From the NCBI GenBank assembly GCA_937958145.1, contig CALGOE010000186.1, forward strand, positions 1-6,659: DNA of 6,659 nt, read 5' to 3'. The notes under the pieces are model-generated. The model saw only the letters and a list, made by a program, of their open reading frames with translations, was not told the origin of the DNA and did not search any database. This DNA is from an uncultured Desulfobacca sp. (GTDB lineage Bacteria; Desulfobacterota; Desulfobaccia; Desulfobaccales; Desulfobaccaceae). Below, piece by piece: positions 1 to 6,077 of the stretch; positions within the stretch are counted from its first letter, which is position 1; each line of letters opens with the position of its first letter. The translations under genes and the position numbers were made by a program.

Positions 1-1286
1 TGGACACCGCCATGCCGCAGTCGCCGCTCCCGCAGGTGCAGCGCCAGTTGATGCAGGGCCGCCCACCTCTGTTCCTGTCTGATGCGCAGGTCCACCTCGT
101 AATAGGTCAGGCGTTGATGCACGCGAATGATGCTGGGGGCCAGCCGATAGTCGATTATCTCCCCTGCGGGCGTGAGGTCGACCAAAAAACTAAGGGCCAA
201 CCGCGGTTCCTGGGCCAACAGGCTGAAGGCATTCTCGGAAAGGGTTTCGGGCAGCATGGGGATGCGCCGCTCGGGCAGGTACAGGGAGGTGCCCCGCTCC
301 AAGGCGGCCTGATCCAACAGCTCACCCGGCTTTAGATGGGTGGCAACATCGGTGATATGAATGCCCAGCCGCCAGCTGTTGTCGATCTGCTCCAGACTGA
401 GGGCATCGTCAAAATCCCGGGTCCGCTCGCCATCAATGGTAAAGGTATCCAGCGCGGTCAGGTCCAGGCGGAAGGCGGCCAGGGGATCGGCCTGCAGGGG
501 GGCCACACTGAGGCGACCTGCCGCTTCCTGGACCTCGGGCGAAAACTCCTGGGGCGCCTCATAACGATAAAGGTCCAAGTTCTCATCAGCAGAAAAAACC
601 CCCATCTTCAAGAGCAACTTAAAAGGCGCGTCGGGTTTGTTTAACTTGGCTTCCTCCAGATACTCTTTACCCAGTTCATGGTGCTGGCCGGCAGCGCCGA
701 ACACGGCCATATCCCTTAATATTTCAATTAATTTCTGCCGCCAGGCCGGATCGGCGATATCCCGGCCTTCCCACGCTGCCTGCAGCCACGCCGCCGCGGC
801 CTGGCGTTCCTGGCGCCGGGCCAGCTCCCGCTGGTACTGCTCTTTGAGGTGCTCCACGACCTCCGGCGGGTGCGGCTGCCAGAGACTGCCTTTATACTTA
901 AAATAGAAGCGATCTTCGAATAAAGCCCGTCCCAGGGCCGCGCTCTGATCAGCCGTTACTGAGTCGCCAAACCAGGAGCGGGCCAGCTCCGTTAAGGGAA
1001 AACCCTCGCCTTCATTGACTAACAGCTCCCAGATTTCCTGCAGATTGATCTCCCGCTTTAAGGATTCCCGACGCTGTCCGATGGCCTTGAGGTGTTCCAC
1101 CAACTCCAGCCGCGAGAGATTCAGGCCGCCCGCCCAGGGGGTGACATGAATGAGGCGCTTCCGGGGGAGATTCAATTCCCGATTCAATTCGGTGATGACG
1201 TGTAGGCGGTCACCCCGATCATCCCCCACAAAAGCGCAGTAGATCTTCCGATCCTCAAAAAATTCGACTACTTGAGAATTTGCCAT
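1..1286 (-). CDS. RNase II/R-family 3'-5' exoribonuclease (RNB domain), C-terminus beyond window
   Basis: Degrades single-stranded RNA from the 3' end to nucleoside monophosphates in the cytoplasm. The frame is open from the ATG at 1286 to the left edge, giving 428 codons with no stop; relatives usually run to about 600-700 residues, so the rest of RNB and any S1 domain lie outside. The first 50 residues (VVEFFEDRKIYCAFV and on) look like the N-terminal domain of cyanobacterial-type RNase II. A helical, charged linker follows. RNB begins near residue 270: TIDGERTRDFDDA places Asp285, 291, 293 and 294 at the spacing of the four metal-binding Asp of E. coli RNase II. HITDVA and the block RGTSLYLPERRIPMLP follow, with Tyr336 near the position of the RNA-stacking Tyr. 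No clear Shine-Dalgarno precedes the ATG, but the N-terminus fits the family. RNase II versus RNase R cannot be decided without the C-terminus. Confidence 0.93.
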   Translation of the reverse strand, partial: MANSQVVEFFEDRKIYCAFVGDDRGDRLHVITELNRELNLPRKRLIHVTPWAGGLNLSRLELVEHLKAIGQRRESLKREINLQEIWELLVNEGEGFPLTELARSWFGDSVTADQSAALGRALFEDRFYFKYKGSLWQPHPPEVVEHLKEQYQRELARRQERQAAAAWLQAAWEGRDIADPAWRQKLIEILRDMAVFGAAGQHHELGKEYLEEAKLNKPDAPFKLLLKMGVFSADENLDLYRYEAPQEFSPEVQEAAGRLSVAPLQADPLAAFRLDLTALDTFTIDGERTRDFDDALSLEQIDNSWRLGIHITDVATHLKPGELLDQAALERGTSLYLPERRIPMLPETLSENAFSLLAQEPRLALSFLVDLTPAGEIIDYRLAPSIIRVHQRLTYYEVDLRIRQEQRWAALHQLALHLRERRLRHGGV

Positions 1287-1315
1287 AATAAGTCTATATT
1301 TTAAATAATCGTAAT

Positions 1316-1343
1316 AGTTTATCAATGATAAGGAAAATGTCAA
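1316..1343 (-). promoter_or_regulatory. Candidate sigma-70 promoter for the RNB-family gene
   Basis: On the minus strand a perfect -35 TTGACA (1343-1338) is followed after 16 bases by TAAACT (1321-1316, 4 of 6 matches to TATAAT). Transcription would start near 1309, giving an AT-rich leader of about 20 bases with no obvious Shine-Dalgarno. This is a sequence match only. Confidence 0.55.
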
Positions 1344-1369
1344 GGCGCCCCCGGCATGCGACCTTTCCC

Positions 1370-1398
1370 TTGGCATCCTCTCAGCCCCTTGGTATAAT
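1370..1398 (+). promoter_or_regulatory. Strong sigma-70 promoter for the 1453-4204 gene cluster
   Basis: TTGGCA (1370-1375, 5 of 6) and a perfect TATAAT (1393-1398) are separated by the optimal 17 bases. The start should lie near 1405, giving a leader of about 48 bases that contains the GGGGAGG ribosome site at 1431-1437. It is divergent from the RNB-gene promoter, and the two -35 elements are only 26 bases apart. Confidence 0.75.
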
Positions 1399-1452
1399 AA
1401 AATTCTTTACTGTTACCGTATTGCGATCCCGGGGAGGCCGACGACCGGCGGC

Positions 1453-2199
1453 ATGAAGCTGGCCCTCATTTCAGATGTTCACGCCAATCTGGAGGCTTTG
1501 GAGGCCGTTCTCCAGGCTTTGACCCGGGAGGGCGTGGACCTCATTGTGCACCTGGGCGATCTGGTGGGATACAATGCCAACCCCCGGGAATGCATCGATC
1601 TCATTCTCGAACGCCAGATCATGTGCGTGGCCGGCAATCATGACCGGGCGGTTCTGGATCCTAATCTGGCCGAGGATTTTAATATCCTGGCCTATCAGGC
1701 GGTCATCTGGTCCGAGCAACAACTGACCCCGGCGCACCGGCTTTTTTTGCAGCAGCTTCCTCTGAACCGGATTATTCAGGATCGCTTTCTGGTCTGCCAT
1801 GGCAACCCCCTCAGTCCCGACGCCTATATTTCCTTTCATTTTCAGGGGAAACACGTCTTGAATATGCTGCGCCGGGATTTTAGCCCGGCCACCGTCTGCT
1901 TCTTCGGCCACACCCATCGGCGGGCGGTGTGGTATCGGGATGTCCGGGGCAAGGTGGCCCAGCTGCCCATTTCCGAAGAGCCCATCCGCCTGGATCAGGA
2001 AAATCTTTATCTGATAAATCCCGGCAGCGTCGGCCAGCCCCGGAATCGGATTCCGTTGGCGTCCTGGGCGCTTTTTGACACCTCTGAGTTTGTCTTGCAA
2101 TTTAAACTGGTCCCATACAACATCGATGCGGCCCAGAGGAAGATCTTGGCCGCCAACCTGCCTGCGTATCTGGCAGAACGTCTGGCCGAGGGCGTTTAG
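1453..2199 (+). CDS. YfcE/MJ0936-type metallophosphoesterase
   Basis: A 248-residue cytoplasmic member of the calcineurin-like, two-metal phosphoesterases. The motifs appear in order: D8-x-H10 in ISDVH, GDLVGY with Asp36, GNHD at 61-64, the metal-ligand His116 in VCHGN, and GHTH at 152-155. NPGSVG at 189-194 near the C-terminus is typical of the YfcE-like subgroup. No signal peptide or membrane segment is present. Relatives hydrolyse phosphodiesters, or phosphomonoesters including nucleotides; the substrate cannot be read from the sequence. The MKLALISDVHAN start is where the family begins. The nearest Shine-Dalgarno, GGGGAGG at 1431-1437, sits 15 bases upstream, rather far. This is the first gene of a likely operon with the acetyltransferase 41 bases downstream. 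Confidence 0.93.
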   Translation: MKLALISDVHANLEALEAVLQALTREGVDLIVHLGDLVGYNANPRECIDLILERQIMCVAGNHDRAVLDPNLAEDFNILAYQAVIWSEQQLTPAHRLFLQQLPLNRIIQDRFLVCHGNPLSPDAYISFHFQGKHVLNMLRRDFSPATVCFFGHTHRRAVWYRDVRGKVAQLPISEEPIRLDQENLYLINPGSVGQPRNRIPLASWALFDTSEFVLQFKLVPYNIDAAQRKILAANLPAYLAERLAEGV

Positions 2200-2240
2200 C
2201 CCCGAGGCATGCAGTCCGGCACTCTCAAGGGAGGACCACC

Positions 2241-2828
2241 ATGCAAGGATTTCGGAAAGAGGGCAAACTGAAAGATGGCACCAAAGTGATTCTCCGCCCC
2301 ATGGTCCGAGAAGATCGGGACAAGCTCATTGATTTTTTCAGCCGGGTGGCCGATGAAGACCGCCAGTTCCTGCGGAACAATGTCCGGGATCCCAAAGTCA
2401 TTGAAACCTGGGTGAATAATATCGATTATTACAAAGTCTTCCCTCTGCTGGCGGAGGTGGATGATAAAATCATCGGCGATGCCACCTTGCACATGCGGCG
2501 CACGGGTTGGAAACGGCACCTGGGCAATGTGCGGGTGGTTGTGGCCCACGAATATCAACGGCGAGGTCTGGGAACCCTGCTGTTGAATGAACTAGCCGAA
2601 CTGGCCGGCGAATTCGGCCTGGAAAAGCTCGTCTCCGAAATCTATTTCAATTCCCCGGGAGCCCTCACAGCCTTTAAGAGGGCCGGTTTTGGGGTCAAGG
2701 CGGTCTTTGAGGATCTGGTCAAGGACCAATTCGGCAATAACGCCGATATGGTGGTTATGGTCTGTGATGTGGAAGCCCGCCGGGATCGCCTGCGGGCTCG
2801 AGCCCTGGCATCAGCAAACAAGGCCTAA
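2241..2828 (+). CDS. GNAT-family N-acetyltransferase
   Basis: A 195-residue acyltransferase predicted to use acetyl-CoA. The opening strand KVILRPMVREDRDKLIDFF is the usual GNAT start. Motif A is at residues about 97-118, with the pyrophosphate-binding loop Q106-R-R-G109-L-G111 after VRVVVAHEYQ. Motif B follows as LEKLVSEIYFNSPGALTAFKRAGF, where NxxAxxxYxKxGF-like spacing is kept. The Arg/Ala-rich tail after residue 180 looks like an unstructured extension. A strong AAGGGAGG at 2227-2234, six bases before the ATG, fixes the start. The substrate is unknown: the fold acetylates amines ranging from protein N-termini and lysines to polyamines and antibiotics. Position between a phosphoesterase and hisD with gaps of 41 and 65 bases suggests co-transcription, not a shared reaction. 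Confidence 0.92.
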   Translation: MQGFRKEGKLKDGTKVILRPMVREDRDKLIDFFSRVADEDRQFLRNNVRDPKVIETWVNNIDYYKVFPLLAEVDDKIIGDATLHMRRTGWKRHLGNVRVVVAHEYQRRGLGTLLLNELAELAGEFGLEKLVSEIYFNSPGALTAFKRAGFGVKAVFEDLVKDQFGNNADMVVMVCDVEARRDRLRARALASANKA

Positions 2829-2893
2829 GTCTGCGCCGCCGCCGGTTCTGCCGCCAGCCGGTGATACATTGAGCCGCGAACCTTTTAAGTGGG

Positions 2894-4204
2894 ATGTCTA
2901 CTATGTTGAAACTAACGGTCGAAGCCATCGGCAGCCTGACGCCGGAGCGTCGCGACGCCATTATCAAACGTTCTGCGGTGGATGTATCCGCCGTCCTCGA
3001 TGATATCCGCAAGATCGTCCAGGATGTCCGCCACTACGGCGACCGCATCACTTTGGATTATCATAGGCAGTTCAAAGCCGAGATCAATGCCGCCGATCTC
3101 GAAGCCAAGCCGGAAGAGATTGCCGCGGCCTACGAGAGCCTGGACCCCCAGCTTCTGGCGGCCCTGAAGCTGGCAGCCGCCAACATCGAAAAATTTCATC
3201 GGGCCCAGTTGGATCGGGAGATGTGGGCCATTGAGGTCCAACCCGGCATCCTGGCCGGCCGGGTGTTACGGCCCTTGGATCGGGTCGGCTGCTATATTCC
3301 CGGCGGCCTGGCCAAGTATCCCTCCACCGTCTTGATGACCATACTTCCGGCCCGGGTGGCCGGAGTGGGTGAAATCATCGCCTGTACTCCTCCGGATCAA
3401 GGCATGACTGCCAACCAGGCGACGCTGGCTGCGGCGCACCTGGCTGGCGCCCACCGGATCTTTAAGATCGGCGGCCCCTGGGCCGTGGCCTCCATGGCCT
3501 TTGGCACCGCCACGGTCCCAAAGGTTGACAAAATCGTCGGCCCCGGCAATAAATACGTCACCGCGGCCAAACTGCTGGTCTTCGGCGAGGTGGGCATCGA
3601 TAATCCGGCGGGGCCCAGCGAAGCCCTGATTTTGGCTGATGAGACCGCCGAAGCCCGCATGGTGGCCCTGGATTTCCTCTCCCAGGTGGAACATGATCCT
3701 GATGCCGCCGCAGTTCTCGTCACCACCTGGGAGCCGCTGGCCCACAAGGTAATCGACTTTATCAAAGAGGAATTGCCCACCCTGCCCCGCCGGGAAATTC
3801 TCATTAACGCCATCAACCATCATTCCGCCGTCCTGGTGGCCCGGGATCTCAACGAAGCTTTGGCTTTTGTCAATCTGTACGCTCCCGAGCATTTGCAGAT
3901 CATCACCCGGGAACCCTTTGCGATCCTGCCGCGTATCCGCCACGCCGGCTCCATCTTCCTGGGCTGTTATGCCCCGGTGCCTGTGGGCGATTATGCCTCC
4001 GGCACCAACCATGTCCTTCCCACCGGTCAGACGGCCAGAATGTTTTCCGGCCTGTCGGTGGATGATTTTCTGAAAAAACCGACCTTTCAACATCTGACCA
4101 AAGAGGGTCTCCGGGCGATCAAAGATGCGGTCATCCTCATGGCAGAATCCGAAGGCCTGCCCCTCCACGCCCGGGCCGTGGCAGAACGCTTTCGGTATGT
4201 CTAA
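2894..4204 (+). CDS. hisD: Histidinol dehydrogenase
   Basis: Catalyses the last two steps of histidine synthesis, L-histidinol to L-histidine with two NAD+. The 436 residues match the usual 430-440. Active-site landmarks are intact: the catalytic pair E332-H333 in YAPEH, zinc ligands Q264 and H267 in SQVEHDPD, D366 in GDYASGTNH, and H425 in LPLHARA. Their spacing follows the E. coli enzyme within one residue. The signatures IPGGLAKYPSTVLM and VPKVDKIVGPGNKYV are also present. The start is uncertain: ATG 2894 or the in-frame ATG 2903. The purine-rich AAGTGGGA (2887-2894) lies eight bases before 2903, so the shorter form (433 residues) is slightly favoured by ribosome-site spacing. No other his gene is in view, so hisD is detached from a his operon here. 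Confidence 0.97.
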   Translation: MSTMLKLTVEAIGSLTPERRDAIIKRSAVDVSAVLDDIRKIVQDVRHYGDRITLDYHRQFKAEINAADLEAKPEEIAAAYESLDPQLLAALKLAAANIEKFHRAQLDREMWAIEVQPGILAGRVLRPLDRVGCYIPGGLAKYPSTVLMTILPARVAGVGEIIACTPPDQGMTANQATLAAAHLAGAHRIFKIGGPWAVASMAFGTATVPKVDKIVGPGNKYVTAAKLLVFGEVGIDNPAGPSEALILADETAEARMVALDFLSQVEHDPDAAAVLVTTWEPLAHKVIDFIKEELPTLPRREILINAINHHSAVLVARDLNEALAFVNLYAPEHLQIITREPFAILPRIRHAGSIFLGCYAPVPVGDYASGTNHVLPTGQTARMFSGLSVDDFLKKPTFQHLTKEGLRAIKDAVILMAESEGLPLHARAVAERFRYV

Positions 4205-4240
4205 AAGACAACGGGAAGATGGCTCAGGGGAGAGGTGGAT

Positions 4241-4256
4241 GGGTGGGTAGCCACCC
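4241..4256 (+). other. Perfect 6-bp hairpin, hisD-folE2 gap
   Basis: GGGTGG (4241-4246) and CCACCC (4251-4256) flank a four-base GTAG loop. There is no T-run behind it, so it is not a terminator by itself. It lies 36 bases past the hisD stop and directly abuts the next stem. Confidence 0.6.
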
Positions 4257-4257
4257 G

Positions 4258-4324
4258 GTCTGCCCTCACAAGGGGGAACAACGACTGGCCGAAACTCTGC
4301 CGGGGCGAGAAGCAGACGGTTTTT
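4258..4324 (+). terminator. Possible factor-independent terminator of hisD
   Basis: GTCTGC (4258-4263) pairs perfectly with GCAGAC (4312-4317); two further G-C pairs are possible past a bulge, but they compete with the preceding hairpin. TTTTT at 4320-4324 follows. The 48-base interior can form small inner hairpins, such as CCCT/AGGG at 4263-4274. The stem is short and the loop large, so this may be a weak terminator or part of a leader RNA. Confidence 0.35.
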
Positions 4325-4336
4325 AGGAGCGAATAC

Positions 4337-4365
4337 TTGTGAATACAAAAAAAATCAGCTAAACT
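4337..4365 (+). promoter_or_regulatory. Candidate sigma-70 promoter for folE2
   Basis: TTGTGA (4337-4342, 4 of 6) and TAAACT (4360-4365, 4 of 6) are 17 bases apart in the most AT-rich part of the gap. The -10 hexamer is the same as that of the RNB-gene promoter. The direct repeat GAATAC at 4331-4336 and 4341-4346, one helical turn apart, brackets the -35 and could be an operator. The start would be near 4372. Confidence 0.4.
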
Positions 4366-4382
4366 GGAAGAGGAGAGCCCGG

Positions 4383-4403
4383 CCGGGAGCCATTGCCTCC
4401 CGG
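4383..4403 (+). other. Stable hairpin in the folE2 leader
   Basis: CCGGGAG (4383-4389) and CTCCCGG (4397-4403) form seven perfect pairs, mostly G-C, around a seven-base loop. With no T-run behind it, it is more likely a leader structure than a terminator. Confidence 0.6.
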
Positions 4404-4413
4404 GTCAGGAACC

Positions 4414-4446
4414 GCACCCATCTTCCCCTCTGCCGGGGATCGGTGC
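4414..4446 (+). other. Second leader hairpin just before the folE2 ribosome site
   Basis: GCACC (4414-4418) pairs with GGTGC (4442-4446). Inside it, A-T and T-A pairs (4420-4421 with 4439-4440) and CCCC/GGGG (4425-4428 with 4435-4438) extend the stem past a mismatch and a three-base bulge. It ends ten bases before the AAGGAG ribosome site. Its left arm overlaps a segment that can instead pair with 4213-4222, so the two structures exclude each other. Confidence 0.5.
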
Positions 4447-4468
4447 AACTTCCACAAGGAGACCGTGT

Positions 4469-5299
4469 GTGCATAAAGGGGAAGCCACAGCCGCCGTTCT
4501 AACCGACATTGCCGATGTCCAAAGCCGCCCGGACCATCGCCGGATCGATATCGACAAAGTCGGGGTGAAAAATATTTCTTATCCCATTGTGGTCTTGGAC
4601 AAATTCAACGGCACGCAACACACCATTGCCTGCATCAATGTTTATGTCAATCTGCCCTACCGCCACAAGGGCACCCACATGAGCCGGTTTATCGAAATCC
4701 TCAGCGAATTCCGCCGCCACATCAGTATTCGCAATATTCCCCAGATCCTGGAAGAGACCCGGCGCCGGCTGCATGCCCAATCCGCTCATATCGAGATGAC
4801 CTTTCCGTATTTTATCGAAAAACAGGCCCCGGTCTCCAAGGCCAGCGCCTTGATGGAATACATCTGCACCATCAAAGGCTCCCTGAACGAAAACGGCCAG
4901 ATCGACCTCATCGCCTGCGTCAAGGTGCCGGTGACCACCCTCTGCCCCTGTTCCAAAGAGATCAGCAGCGTCGGGGCCCACAACCAAAGGGGGGAGGTAC
5001 GGGTCAATGTCCGCTTTAAGAAGTTCTTCTGGATTGAAGACCTGATCAGGCTGATTGAAGATTCAGCCTCCTGCGAGGTCTACTCGCTCTTAAAACGCCA
5101 GGATGAGAAATACGTCACCGAGCGGGCCTATGCCAATCCTCGCTTTGTCGAAGATATTGTTCGGGAAATCGCCCTGAAATTAGATAAAGACGAGAACTTC
5201 ACCTGGTTTTCGGTGGACTCGGAAAACTTTGAATCCATCCACAACCATTCCGCCTACGCCTATATCGAAACGGACAAGCGCCAGGGGAAACGTCAATAA
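4469..5299 (+). CDS. folE2: GTP cyclohydrolase FolE2 (type IB, COG1469)
   Basis: Converts GTP to 7,8-dihydroneopterin triphosphate, the entry to tetrahydrofolate and, through QueD, to queuosine. It is cytoplasmic and unrelated in sequence to zinc-dependent FolE. The protein has 276 residues, usual for the family. The diagnostic block is at 155-175: VTTLCPCSKEIS then GAHNQRG, placing Cys159 and His171 twelve residues apart, as expected for the metal-binding Cys and His. The early DIADVQSRPDHRRIDIDKVGVKNISYP region and the fold's FPYFIEKQAPVS segment also fit. Translation starts at GTG 4469; AAGGAG at 4456-4461, seven bases upstream, supports this. It stands alone between long gaps with its own leader. 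Type IB enzymes can use metals other than zinc, and in some bacteria are induced by zinc shortage; no clear Zur box was found here. Confidence 0.96.
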   Translation: MHKGEATAAVLTDIADVQSRPDHRRIDIDKVGVKNISYPIVVLDKFNGTQHTIACINVYVNLPYRHKGTHMSRFIEILSEFRRHISIRNIPQILEETRRRLHAQSAHIEMTFPYFIEKQAPVSKASALMEYICTIKGSLNENGQIDLIACVKVPVTTLCPCSKEISSVGAHNQRGEVRVNVRFKKFFWIEDLIRLIEDSASCEVYSLLKRQDEKYVTERAYANPRFVEDIVREIALKLDKDENFTWFSVDSENFESIHNHSAYAYIETDKRQGKRQ

Positions 5300-5328
5300 A
5301 CCCGTTGCGGCTCACCGGCCGCCGGGTT
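5299..5328 (+). other. Strong hairpin at the folE2 stop codon
   Basis: AACCCG (5299-5304) and GCGG (5307-5310) pair with CCGC (5319-5322) and CGGGTT (5323-5328), giving ten pairs with a two-base bulge and an eight-base loop. An overlapping alternative pairs GGCTCA (5309-5314) with TGAGCC (5328-5333). No T-run follows, so it may protect the 3' end or assist Rho rather than act as a classic terminator. Confidence 0.5.
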
Positions 5329-5362
5329 GAGCCCATGGCGCCGCCAATATGCACCATACTTA

Positions 5363-5393
5363 GGCCAGGGGGGAGACCCTTGGCCCCTTCTTT
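5363..5393 (+). terminator. Possible folE2 terminator
   Basis: GGCCAGGG (5363-5370) pairs with CCC-T-TGGCC (5377-5385) with one bulged base, followed by CCTTCTTT (5386-5393), which is only moderately T-rich. It lies 64 bases past the folE2 stop and before the oppositely directed small frame at 5484-5588. Confidence 0.4.
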
Positions 5394-5483
5394 AGGCAAT
5401 CTGTCAACAGCCCCCTAAGAACCGGTTTGGTCTTTTTCCGTCGGTTCCTCCCGGCGCGGCACGGCGCAGGAGCCCCGACTCAT

Positions 5484-5588
5484 TCAGGTTCGGATGCCCA
5501 ATTTGGGCAGGATCCAGGCATTGAGAGCCACCCAGATCGCCACGAAGAGGATAACATACACAATTGTTGCCAAGGCCTTGACCTCCAC
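5484..5588 (-). CDS. Possible 34-residue single-span membrane protein
   Basis: This minus-strand frame opens at GTG 5588 and ends at TGA 5484. A short VEVK head is followed by about 21 hydrophobic residues (ALATIVYVILFVAIWVALNA) and a basic tail ending WILPKLGIRT, a textbook single membrane span. I do not recognise a named family. The start is unclear. A strong ribosome-site-like AAGAGGTGAT lies at 5618-5609, but 20 bases from the GTG. Reading further upstream in frame meets a TGA at 5612-5610, just past ATG-ATG-AAG-AGG. It may therefore be a gene with a rare start, a gene broken by a nonsense change (TGG to TGA), or a chance hydrophobic frame. It converges on folE2, and a bulged hairpin at 5440-5479 lies just past its stop. 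Confidence 0.35.
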   Translation of the reverse strand: MEVKALATIVYVILFVAIWVALNAWILPKLGIRT

Positions 5589-5643
5589 GTTGCGAATGTA
5601 TTGCCGACATCACCTCTTCATCATAATTCCCCGGAACATCATG

Positions 5644-5871
5644 CACAAGGCCTCGCCGCCAGGTTTTTTCAGCCGTAGCGCAAAACCCTGGGCCCGTCCG
5701 GTGTCAATGCCCCGGTGGCGGCCTCCGGAAAAAGTATGAACGCGACATATTTGTAACTTGCCCACCCGCTCTGAACCACAAGGCCTCCGGCAGTGAAAAA
5801 AGGCTTCTGCCAGCCGTTTACCCAGGATGCGTCGGCACTCCCCCCGAGGGCGGCTAAACCTGCAAATTTGT
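5644..5871. repeat. Imperfect tandem repeat, two units of about 110-130 bp
   Basis: CACAAGGCCTC occurs exactly at 5644-5654 and 5777-5787. Shared blocks then recur in the same order: CAGCCGT (5670-5676 and 5811-5817), a CCC-rich block, CGTC-GG, CCCC-G-GGCGGC, and ATTTGT near the end (5749-5754 and 5866-5871). GGCCTCCGG is also repeated at 5720-5728 and 5782-5790. Spacers between blocks differ in length, as in related RNA structures rather than a recent duplication. On the minus strand the units would lie upstream of the small membrane frame. Confidence 0.45.
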
Positions 5872-5990
5872 CGATACCAGCAGACCTTATTTACAATTAT
5901 GTATGCTACAGAAAGAGGATAATCTCATTACTTCCTGATATTGCTATTATTTTATCTTGGCATGATTATTGATGTATTTAAGAAGCCAGG
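5872..5990. other. AT-rich spacer without a gene
   Basis: About two-thirds A+T, in contrast to the flanking GC-rich blocks. No credible reading frame is present. A poor sigma-70 match (TTGCTA 5941-5946, 17 bases, GATTAT 5964-5969) and a degenerate sigma-54-like site are the only recognisable signals. Confidence 0.5.
5957..5973 (+). promoter_or_regulatory. Degenerate sigma-54-like site
   Basis: TTGGCATGATTATTGAT keeps the -24 GG (5959-5960) and the exact ten-base spacing, but has GA (5971-5972) where the -12 GC should be. Twelve of fifteen positions agree with the glnA promoter core at 6207-6221. The -12 mismatch makes activity doubtful. Confidence 0.25.
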
Positions 5991-6077
5991 ATGAGTCAAG
6001 CCCCTCGCAGTCCAGGGGGAGGATCAGCCGGCCTTGGAATGGCGGCCACAATACCCGCCCCGGCCATTGAACAATTT

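Noticed and set aside
12..644. Two plus-strand frames (12-335 and 336-644)
   Set aside because: They are antisense to the conserved RNB catalytic region, which reads cleanly on the minus strand.
1471..2100. 209-codon minus-strand frame opposite the metallophosphoesterase
   Set aside because: Antisense to a gene with all five phosphoesterase motifs; no recognisable protein features of its own.
3266..4348. Long 360-codon minus-strand frame opposite hisD
   Set aside because: The hisD frame carries all catalytic residues of a known enzyme; the antisense frame is Gly/His/Gln-rich with no family resemblance, as expected for a codon-bias shadow.
4205..4468. tRNA, SRP RNA, or cobalamin, TPP, c-di-GMP or THF riboswitch in the hisD-folE2 gap
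   Set aside because: Read by eye, none of the invariant sequences of these RNAs is present in the right order, although GTCAGGAACCGC loosely recalls part of a cobalamin element.
5440..5479. Bulged hairpin as terminator of the small minus-strand frame
   Set aside because: GTCGG/CCGAC, CTCC/GGAG and CGC/GCG can pair, but on the minus strand an A-run rather than a T-run follows, so it is not an intrinsic terminator.
5496..5508. Palindrome GCCCAATTTGGGC
   Set aside because: It falls in the PKLG codons of the small membrane frame, is short and stands alone; there is no reason to call it an operator.
5427..5739. Overlapping plus-strand frames of about 80 codons
   Set aside because: No family resemblance or ribosome site, and the membrane-span frame on the other strand is the only one with protein character.
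5669..5890. Open minus-strand frame of 74 codons, rich in Gly, Ala and Trp, across the tandem repeat
   Set aside because: It looks protein-like, but has no start codon near its beginning and no ribosome site, and the other minus-strand frame is open here as well. It could be a gene fragment, but this cannot be supported.
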